Part shown: positions 28,483-35,576 of the stretch, one piece after another
Position numbering within the stretch: the first letter of the stretch is position 1
How the letters are laid out: the number at the start of each line of letters is the position of its first letter
From: Galactobacter sp.
Lineage (GTDB): Bacteria > Actinomycetota > Actinomycetes > Actinomycetales > Micrococcaceae
Assembly: GCA_022712075.1 (NCBI GenBank)
Contig: JALAHE010000108.1
Coordinates: 1-35,576 of the forward strand
Direction of reading: 5' to 3'
Length of the DNA stretch: 35,576 nt
Translations under genes and position numbers: made by a program
Notes under the pieces: model-generated
What the model saw: only the letters and a program-made list of their open reading frames with translations
What the model was told of the DNA's origin: nothing
Database searches by the model: none

Positions 28483-29514
28483 ATGACGTTCACGGTAGCC
28501 GTTTCGGGCGCGAGTGGTTATGCAGGCGGCGAGGTGCTCCGGCTCCTCACCCATCACCCAGAGGTCACCATCGGGGCCATCACGGCGCACTCCAACGCCG
28601 GATCGCTCCTGGGGGAGCTCCAGCCGCACCTGCGATCCCTCGCGGATCGCGTGCTTCAGGACACCACGGCCGAGGTCCTGGCCGGCCACGATGTTGTCTT
28701 CCTCGCGCTTCCGCACGGCGCCTCCGCCGCCGTCGCCGCTCAGCTGGGTCCCGAGACCCTCGTGATCGACGCCGGGGCGGATCACCGCCTCGTGGATCCC
28801 ACGGCCTGGGAGAAGTTCTACGGCACGCCGCACGCCGGCTCCTGGCCCTACGGCCTGCCCGAGATGCCCGGACACCGCGAGGCCCTCGTGGGCTCCAAGC
28901 GCATCGCCGTTCCCGGTTGCTACCCCACGAGCGCGCAGCTCGCCCTGGCCCCCGGCTTCAGCGCCGGCCTGCTGGAGCCGCGCGACGTCGTCATCGTCTC
29001 CGCCTCCGGGACGTCCGGCGCCGGCAAGTCGGCCAAGACCCACCTGCTCGGCTCCGAGGTCATGGGCGGCATGAGCCCCTACGGCGTGGGCGGTTCGCAC
29101 CGCCACACACCTGAGATGGAGCAGGGCTTCTCGGCGCTCGCCGGCGAGGCCGTCCAGGTTTCGTTCACGCCTACGCTGGCCCCCATGCCGCGCGGCATCC
29201 TGACGACCGCGACGGCGCGCCTCAAGCCGGGCGTGGACGCCGCCTCCGTGCGCGCTGCCTGGGAGGACGCCTACCGCAACGAGCCCTTCGTTCACGTGCT
29301 CCCCGAGGGGCAGTGGCCCCACACCAAGCACGTCCAGGGCTCCAACCACGCGGAGATGCAGCTGGCCGTGGATCCCCACGCCGGCCGGGTCATCGTCACG
29401 TGCGTCATCGACAACCTGACCAAGGGGACCGCCGGCGGCGCCGTGCAGTCCATGAACATCGCCCTGGGCCTGCCCGAGACCCTCGGCCTCGAGATCGAAG
29501 GAATGGCACCGTGA
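28483..29514 (+). CDS. argC: N-acetyl-gamma-glutamyl-phosphate reductase
   Basis: NADPH-dependent reductase that makes N-acetylglutamate semialdehyde, the third step of arginine synthesis. It has 343 aa. The dinucleotide motif is GASGYAGGE (9-17), the catalytic Cys146 stands in VPGCYPTSAQLAL, and SGTSGAGKSAKT and SNHAEMQL are conserved later. The ATG at 28483 follows the -10 by 6 nt. First gene of argCJBDFR; the stop overlaps the argJ GTG by 4 nt (GTGA). Expected to be repressed by ArgR with arginine through the AT-rich sites just upstream. Confidence 0.97.
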   Translation: MTFTVAVSGASGYAGGEVLRLLTHHPEVTIGAITAHSNAGSLLGELQPHLRSLADRVLQDTTAEVLAGHDVVFLALPHGASAAVAAQLGPETLVIDAGADHRLVDPTAWEKFYGTPHAGSWPYGLPEMPGHREALVGSKRIAVPGCYPTSAQLALAPGFSAGLLEPRDVVIVSASGTSGAGKSAKTHLLGSEVMGGMSPYGVGGSHRHTPEMEQGFSALAGEAVQVSFTPTLAPMPRGILTTATARLKPGVDAASVRAAWEDAYRNEPFVHVLPEGQWPHTKHVQGSNHAEMQLAVDPHAGRVIVTCVIDNLTKGTAGGAVQSMNIALGLPETLGLEIEGMAP

Positions 29515-30731
29515 ACGCCGCCAACACGCAGTACTCCTGGCCCCCGCGTACCTCGGCCGAGGACGCCGCTGCCCTCCAGGGCGTCACGGCGCCCGCGGGC
29601 TTCCGCGCGGCCGGCGTGACGGCCGGCATCAAGGCCTCCGGCAAGCCGGACCTCGCCCTCGTCGTCAACGAGGGCCCGCAGCGCGCCGCCGCCGCCGTCT
29701 TCACGTCCAACCGCGTCGCCGCCGCGCCAGTGCACTGGTCACGCGAGGTCATCAAGGACGGCCGGGTGGACGCCGTCATCCTCAACTCCGGCGGCGCCAA
29801 CGCCTGCACGGGAGCCCCCGGCTTCCAGGACACGCACCGCACGGCCGAGGAGGTCGCCTCCCTGCTCGGCGTCTCGGCCACCGACGTCGTCGTCTGCTCC
29901 ACCGGCCTGATCGGTGAGCGACTGCCCATGGAGAAGATCCTGGCCGGCGCGGAGGAGGCCTCCGCGCAGCTGAGCGCCGAGGGCGGCGCCGGCGCCGCGC
30001 GCTCCATCATGACCACCGACACCGTGCCCAAGCAGGCCCAGCGAGCCGGCAGCGGCTACACGATCGGCGGCATGGCCAAGGGCGCAGGCATGCTGGCGCC
30101 CGCCCTGGCCACGATGCTCGTGGTGATCACCACTGACGCGGTGCTGAGCCCCGCCCAGCTGGACGCAGCCCTGCGCGCGGCGACCGGCGTGAGCTTCGAC
30201 CGTGCAGACTCCGATGGCTGCATGTCCACCAACGACACCGTGGTGCTCATGGCCTCCGGCGCGGCGGGCGTCACGCCGGATGAGGCAGAGTTCGCAGCCC
30301 TGCTCTCCGAGCTGTGCACCGATCTTGCGCTCCAGCTGCTGGCCGATGCCGAGGGCGCGAGCCACGACATCGCCGTGCAGACGATCAACGCCGCGAGCTT
30401 CGAGGACGCCCTCGAGGTCTCCCGCGCCGTCACGCGCTCCAACCTCTTCAAGACCGCGATCTTCGGCAACGATCCGAACTGGGGCCGCGTGCTCTCCGAG
30501 GTCGGCACCACGAAGGCGGCGTTCGAGCCGAGCGACCTCGACGTCACGATCAACGGCGTCATGGTCTGCCGCGGCTGCGGCGTGGGGGAGGACCGCTCGC
30601 TCGTCGACCTGGCCTCCGCCCGCGAGGTCAGCGTCGTCATCGACCTCAAGGCCGGCGCCGAGCAGGCCACGGTCTGGACCAACGACCTCACGCACGACTA
30701 CGTGGAAGAGAACTCCGCCTACTCGAGCTGA
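29511..30731 (+). CDS. argJ: glutamate N-acetyltransferase / amino-acid acetyltransferase
   Basis: Transfers the acetyl group from N-acetylornithine back to glutamate (and may also use acetyl-CoA), closing the cyclic arginine route. It has 406 aa as precursor. The Ntn-type self-cleavage site is Ala200-Thr201 in GMLAPALATMLVV, so alpha and beta subunits of about 200 residues each are expected; Thr201 becomes the nucleophile. Other conserved stretches are ILNSGGANACTG, CSTGLIGE and FGNDPNWGRV. GTG 29511 overlaps the argC stop and has GAAGGA 8 nt upstream. Presence of argJ means no separate argE deacetylase is needed. No N-terminal signal. Confidence 0.96.
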   Translation: MNAANTQYSWPPRTSAEDAAALQGVTAPAGFRAAGVTAGIKASGKPDLALVVNEGPQRAAAAVFTSNRVAAAPVHWSREVIKDGRVDAVILNSGGANACTGAPGFQDTHRTAEEVASLLGVSATDVVVCSTGLIGERLPMEKILAGAEEASAQLSAEGGAGAARSIMTTDTVPKQAQRAGSGYTIGGMAKGAGMLAPALATMLVVITTDAVLSPAQLDAALRAATGVSFDRADSDGCMSTNDTVVLMASGAAGVTPDEAEFAALLSELCTDLALQLLADAEGASHDIAVQTINAASFEDALEVSRAVTRSNLFKTAIFGNDPNWGRVLSEVGTTKAAFEPSDLDVTINGVMVCRGCGVGEDRSLVDLASAREVSVVIDLKAGAEQATVWTNDLTHDYVEENSAYSS

Positions 30732-30788
30732 GCCCGGGCCCGGGCCAGCACCCCGCAGCAGGAACGCAGGACGCAGGAAGAACCCTCG

Positions 30789-31735
30789 ATGCAAAAGAGC
30801 ACAGCCATGGATCCAACGGAACAGAGCGAGCGCCTGGCCGCCGCGCAGCGCAAGGCGGAGGCCCTCGTCGAGGCCCTTCCCTGGATCACGCGCTTCGCCG
30901 GCAGCCGCATGGTCATCAAGTACGGCGGCAACGCCATGGTGGATGACACGCTGCGCCGCGCCTTCGCCGAGGACATCGTGTTCCTGCACCACGCCGGGAT
31001 CCATCCGGTGGTGGTGCACGGCGGCGGCCCGCAGATCAACGCGATGCTCGATCGCCTCGGCGTGGAGTCGGAGTTCCGCGGGGGCCTGCGCGTCACGACA
31101 CCCGAGGCCATGGAAGTCGTCCGCATGGTCCTCACGGGCCAGGTGGGGCGCGAGCTCGTCGGCCTGGTCAACGAGCACGGCCGCTACGCCGTCGGCCTCT
31201 CGGGCGAGGACGGCCGCCTCCTGCGGGCGGCCCGCACCGGCACCGTCGTGGACGGCGTGGAGGTGGACCTTGGTCTCGTCGGCGAGGTGACGGGCGTGGA
31301 TCCCACGGCCGTGGAGGACCTCATCGAGGCCGGCCGCATCCCCGTGATTTCCACGGTCGCGCCGGAGATCGACGCGAACGGCAAGCCCACGGGCGAGGTG
31401 CTCAACGTCAACGCCGACACCGCCGCGGCGGCCCTGGCCGGCGCCCTGGGCGCTTCCAAGCTCGTCATCCTGACGGACGTCGAGGGCCTCTACGCCAACT
31501 GGCCGGATCGTTCGAGCCTCATCAGCTCGCTCGACGCCGGGGAGCTGCGCCGCATGCTCCCCTCGCTCGAGTCGGGCATGATCCCCAAGATGAAGGCCTG
31601 CCTGGCCGCCCTGGACGCCGGCGTCCCGCGTGCCCACATCGTGGACGGGCGCCAGCCGCACACCATGCTGCTCGAGGTCTTCACCTCGGCCGGCGTCGGG
31701 ACCCAGGTGGTCCCGGAAACCGAGGAGGAGAACGC

Positions 31736-31739
<4 letters not shown>
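30789..31739 (+). CDS. argB: acetylglutamate kinase
   Basis: Phosphorylates N-acetylglutamate with ATP, the second step. It has 316 aa. The amino acid kinase fold shows KYGGNAM (44-50) with Lys44, VVHGGGPQIN (75-84), ILTDVEGLYANWPDRSSLI, and SGMIPKMKACL near the end. The N-terminus (about 12-38) is an extra amphipathic helix before the kinase fold; such a helix marks the hexameric, arginine-inhibited type, so feedback inhibition is likely. ATG 30789 has AGGAAG 8 nt upstream; a second ATG at 30807 is possible. The 57-nt gap after argJ contains the palindrome CCCGGGCCCGGG. The stop overlaps the argD GTG by 4 nt. Confidence 0.97.
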
Positions 31740-33064
<1,325 letters not shown>

Positions 33065-33065
33065 G

Positions 33066-34067
33066 ATGACCGCCCAGCCCAGCCCCGCGTCGTCGGGCAC
33101 TCCCGTGCGCCACTTCCTGGTCGACACCGACCTGAGTCCCGCCGAGCAGGCCGAGGTCCTCGACCTCGCCGCCGCGCTGAAGGCCGATCGCTACTCGCGC
33201 ACCCCGCTGGCCGGGCCGCAGACCGTGGCGATCATCTTCGACAAGACCTCCACGCGCACGCGCCTGTCCTTCTCCGCCGGCGTGGCGGACCTGGGCGGCA
33301 ATCCGCTCATCATCAATCCGGGCGAGGCGCAGCTGGGGCACAAGGAGACCGTCGCCGATTCGGCGCGCGTCTTCTCCCGGATGCTCTCCGCCGTCGTGTG
33401 GCGCACCTTCGGGCAGGACCAGCTCGAGGAGCTGGCAGCGAACTCCACGATCCCCGTGGTCAATGCCCTCACCGACGACTACCACCCCTGCCAGATCCTC
33501 GCGGACCTGCAGACCATCCGCGAGCACAAGGGCGAGCTCAAGGGGCTCACGCTGACGTACCTGGGTGATGCGGCGAACAACATGGCCAACTCGTACCTGC
33601 TCGGCGGCGTCACGGCCGGCATGCACGTGCGCATCGCGGGCCCGGAGGGTTACCTGCCCGAGGAGCGCATCGTGAAGGCGGCGCAGGAGCGCGCGGCGCT
33701 CACGGGCGGTTCGGTGCTGGTCACGACCTCCGCGGCAGAGGCGCTGGCCGGTGCAGACGTCGTCGCCACCGACACCTGGGTGTCGATGGGCCAGGAGGAC
33801 GAGAAGGAGGCGCGCCTCAAGCTCTTCACTGACTACGCGGTGAACGACGCCGCGATGGCCCAGGCCGCGCCCGACGCGATCGTGCTGCACTGCCTGCCGG
33901 CCTACCGCGGCTACGAGATCGAGGGCTCCGTCATCGACGGCCCGCAGTCGGTGGTGTGGGACGAGGCGGAGAACCGCCTGCACGCCCAGAAGGCGCTCCT
34001 GACCTTCCTCCTGGATCGCTCCGGCCTCTCGGCGGATCAGCCCGGCGCCGCGGCTGAGGCGCGATGA
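33066..34067 (+). CDS. argF: ornithine carbamoyltransferase
   Basis: Makes citrulline from ornithine and carbamoyl phosphate. It has 333 aa. The carbamoyl phosphate motif STRTR is 62-66 (FDKTSTRTRLSF), HPCQ is 140-143, the ornithine loop DTWVSMG is 236-242 and the catalytic HCLP is 275-278. All are intact and fit the anabolic enzyme. ATG 33066 has AAGGAG 7 nt upstream, within the end of argD; the gap to argD is one base. The stop overlaps the argR start by 4 nt (ATGA). Confidence 0.97.
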   Translation: MTAQPSPASSGTPVRHFLVDTDLSPAEQAEVLDLAAALKADRYSRTPLAGPQTVAIIFDKTSTRTRLSFSAGVADLGGNPLIINPGEAQLGHKETVADSARVFSRMLSAVVWRTFGQDQLEELAANSTIPVVNALTDDYHPCQILADLQTIREHKGELKGLTLTYLGDAANNMANSYLLGGVTAGMHVRIAGPEGYLPEERIVKAAQERAALTGGSVLVTTSAAEALAGADVVATDTWVSMGQEDEKEARLKLFTDYAVNDAAMAQAAPDAIVLHCLPAYRGYEIEGSVIDGPQSVVWDEAENRLHAQKALLTFLLDRSGLSADQPGAAAEAR

Positions 34068-34621
34068 GCGAGGTCTCCGCCGGTCGCGGCGCGTTGCCTG
34101 GCACACGCGTGCCAGGCAACGCACCGAGCACCAAGATCGCCCGCCAGGCGCGCATCCGCGCCCTCGTGACCCTGCGCGCCGTGCGCAGCCAGGCCGAGCT
34201 GGCCGGTCTGCTCTCGGCGGAGGGCATCCAGGTCACGCAGGGCACGCTCTCGCGCGACCTGCTGGATCTCGGCGCGACGCGCGTGCGGGCGTCGGACGGG
34301 ACGCACGTGTATGCGCTGCGCAGCGAGGACGAGGAGTCCCCGCGTGCGGCCGGCCTGGAGGCGGGGGCAGAGGTGCTTGACGCGCGGCTCACGCGCCTGT
34401 GCGCTGAGCTGCTCGTCGCCGCGGAGTCCAGCGCCAACCTCGTGGTCCTGCACACGCCGCCGGGCGCCGCGAACTTCCTGGCTCAGTCGATTGATCACTC
34501 GCTGCTTCCCGACATCCTGGGGACCATCGCGGGCGACGACACCGTGGTGGTGATCACCCGGCATCCCGACGGTGGCTCTGACGTTGCGGCGCGCTTCCTC
34601 GAGTGGGCCGACGGCGTCTAG
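34064..34621 (+). CDS. argR: arginine repressor ArgR
   Basis: 185-aa regulator. The N-terminal winged helix (about 24-85) has ARQARIRALVTLRAVRSQAE and VTQGTLSRDLLDLGATRV, the DNA-binding signature. The C-terminal oligomerisation and arginine-binding domain (about 105-180) has NLVVLHTPPGAANFLAQSID and GTIAGDDTVVVI, where the paired aspartates bind arginine. The hexamer with arginine should bind the boxes before argC. ATG 34064 overlaps the argF stop. Codons 10-20 contain a perfect 14-bp inverted repeat, unusual inside a gene. The usual argG and argH do not follow here. Confidence 0.96.
   Translation: MSEVSAGRGALPGTRVPGNAPSTKIARQARIRALVTLRAVRSQAELAGLLSAEGIQVTQGTLSRDLLDLGATRVRASDGTHVYALRSEDEESPRAAGLEAGAEVLDARLTRLCAELLVAAESSANLVVLHTPPGAANFLAQSIDHSLLPDILGTIAGDDTVVVITRHPDGGSDVAARFLEWADGV
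34091..34122. repeat. perfect 14-bp inverted repeat inside the 5' end of argR
   Basis: GCGTTGCCTGGCAC (34091-34104), loop ACGC, GTGCCAGGCAACGC (34109-34122). It lies 24 nt after the argF stop, within argR codons 10-20, upstream of the conserved DNA-binding domain. It looks like an intergenic hairpin that is translated because the genes overlap. Confidence 0.9.
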
Positions 34622-34638
34622 CCGAGCGGTGGCGGGCG

Positions 34639-34690
34639 GCGCTCTGAGCCTCGGCGCCGCCCTGCGCGCAGGCGCCGAGGCTCAGAGCGC
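34639..34690. terminator. bidirectional terminator between argR and the DUF664 gene
   Basis: A perfect 20-bp stem, 34639-34658 pairing with 34671-34690, with a 12-nt loop. The right arm includes the last codons and stop of the minus-strand DUF664 gene (34682-34690). Confidence 0.88.
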
Positions 34691-35224
34691 CTCGGCGAGG
34701 TTGTTGAGCTCGTAGGCCCCCTTGCCGTCGATCGACTCGCGGATGATGTCGGCGTGGCCCGTGTGCCTGGCCACCTCGGTGCTGATGTGGGCCAGGCACC
34801 AGCGTGCCTCCCAGCTCTTGAGCTCCGGCGGGTACCACGGTGCGGGCGGCACCGGGACGGGGGCCGAGAGGTCGGTGACCGCATCGAAGTTGGCGGTGGT
34901 GATGTCCACGCACCGGTCGAAGTACACGAGCGTCTCCTCCAGCATTGACTCGTCCGCGATGAGGTCCTCCAGCGGCAGGTCCTCGAAACCGTCGGGGATC
35001 TGCGGCGCGTCGGGCGCCGCCACGGCGCAGGCCGACCAATAGACGCCGACGGCGCCCGCGTGGCGCAGCAAACCCGTGAGGTTGAGGGCGGAGGCCGTGG
35101 GGTGCGAGTGCGCCTGCTCGTTGCTGAGGCCCACCACGGTGGTGCGGATCTGGGCCAGCTGCTGCAGGGCGTAGGTCTTCAGCACACCGAGTTCTCCGGT
35201 GGCCTGCGGGGTCAGGAATCCCAT
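34682..35224 (-). CDS. DUF664 / DinB-superfamily protein
   Basis: A 180-aa four-helix-bundle type protein. DUF664 marks are LNLTGLLRHAGAVGVYW near residue 47 and the C-terminal block RWCLAHISTEVARHTGHADIIRE near 145, with histidines positioned to bind one divalent metal as in DinB-fold thiol transferases. In actinobacteria many such proteins are thought to use mycothiol or bacillithiol-type thiols, but no substrate is known for this one. ATG 35224 has GAGGAGA 6 nt upstream. It is not related to the DNA polymerase also called DinB. It diverges from the SRPBCC gene at 35374, with a 15-bp palindrome between. Confidence 0.88.
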   Translation of the reverse strand: MGFLTPQATGELGVLKTYALQQLAQIRTTVVGLSNEQAHSHPTASALNLTGLLRHAGAVGVYWSACAVAAPDAPQIPDGFEDLPLEDLIADESMLEETLVYFDRCVDITTANFDAVTDLSAPVPVPPAPWYPPELKSWEARWCLAHISTEVARHTGHADIIRESIDGKGAYELNNLAEAL

Positions 35225-35295
35225 GTGCGTCTCCTCGATCGGTGCGCGCCTCGCGGTGCCCCGCCGCGCGCTGTGCCTGCAGTGTGCACCCCCTC

Positions 35296-35310
35296 CCTGA
35301 CAGTGTCAGG
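35296..35310. promoter_or_regulatory. 15-bp perfect palindrome, possible operator
   Basis: CCTGACAGTGTCAGG, seven base pairs on each side of a central G, in the 149-bp spacer between the divergent DUF664 and SRPBCC genes. Size and symmetry are those of a TetR, MarR or ArsR-type operator; no such regulator gene is in view. Confidence 0.45.
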
Positions 35311-35373
35311 TGAGGCGCGTGAACCACGGGCAAACCCTGGCGCGTGGCGCCCGCGCACCAGCATGATGGTGGC

Positions 35374-35576
35374 ATGAGCACGGAACAGGCCGGATCAGCG
35401 CGAGCCGAGGGCACCACCGGAGCGCAACGGACACAGGTGAACGAGTGGCCGGACAATCCGGACGCCCTGCGGGTGCGAGGGCACCTGCCGTGCGGGATCG
35501 AGCGGGCGTGGGACTTCGTGACGGTCCCCGGATGGTTCATTAACGACGACGCCCTGCGCGAGCACGAGGTCAGCAC
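35374..35576 (+). CDS. SRPBCC (AHSA1-like) domain protein, N-terminal part (runs off the window)
   Basis: Open from ATG 35374 to the window edge (67 complete codons). After a polar, likely disordered stretch of about 28 residues comes LRVRGHLPCGIERAWDFVTV and PGWFINDDALREHEV, which fits the first strand and helix of the SRPBCC/AHSA1 fold (START-like hydrophobic pocket), including the conserved Trp in the helix. CATGAT at 35362-35367 stands 6 nt before the ATG like the leaderless -10 elements elsewhere, with C in place of T. Such genes are often paired with an ArsR regulator, which may lie beyond the edge. Family call moderate because only the start is seen. Confidence 0.65.
   Translation, partial: MSTEQAGSARAEGTTGAQRTQVNEWPDNPDALRVRGHLPCGIERAWDFVTVPGWFINDDALREHEVS

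Overview
This is a very GC-rich stretch with strong G/C bias at third codon positions, no introns and tightly packed genes. The order lexA / LysM gene, hisC-hisB-hisH-priA, sseB-like, MFS, DUF1844, infC-rpmI-rplT, rRNA methyltransferase, pheS-pheT, argC-J-B-D-F-R, together with a PriA-type (HisA/TrpF) isomerase, points to an actinobacterium, most likely Micrococcales near the Micrococcaceae. I cannot name a species. There is no rRNA or tRNA gene, CRISPR array, insertion sequence or phage gene: it is chromosomal core sequence with one accessory block.

Layout. 1-2413: the 3' end of a DinG-type helicase, then lexA (minus) diverging from a short LysM membrane protein (plus) across an operator region with three LexA-box-like sites. 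2582-8190: a plus-strand histidine run hisC-hisB-hisH, an easily missed 51-codon membrane protein, priA, then an SseB-like protein and an MFS transporter joined by 4-nt stop/start overlaps. 8388-10972: DUF1844 (minus) and infC-rpmI-rplT, where infC begins at an ATC codon and carries a long APKPG-rich tail. 11115-14365: SpoU methyltransferase and Nudix hydrolase (overlapping), pyroglutamyl peptidase, and a lipoprotein with a C-terminal membrane anchor. 14515-19586: pheS-pheT, then a YbaK-like deacylase overlapping a divergent phosphopantetheinyl-transferase-like gene. 19671-27147: the accessory block, with two TetR regulators, a two-domain VOC protein, an M1 metallopeptidase and a 1320-residue Pls/PosA-type single-module NRPS. 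27437-34621: a quinone oxidoreductase diverging from argCJBDFR. 34682-end: a DUF664/DinB-like protein and the start of an SRPBCC protein.

How the parts fit. The most interesting group is the NRPS (adenylation domain, carrier domain, then membrane helices alternating with left-handed beta-helix-like repeats), the M1 aminopeptidase 81 nt downstream on the same strand, and the PPTase-like gene about 3 kb away. My hand reading of the adenylation pocket gives DAESIGTVVK, close to the remembered lysine code. Together they suggest a membrane-bound poly(basic amino acid) system of the epsilon-polylysine kind, with a synthase, a possible degrading or protective peptidase and a possible activator. The arginine cluster is almost gapless and has an ArgR-box-like element at the argC promoter. 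Several genes (hisC, pcp, ybaK, tetR, the VOC gene, argC) have a TANNNT -10 element 6-7 nt before the start codon and no ribosome binding site, which indicates leaderless transcripts.
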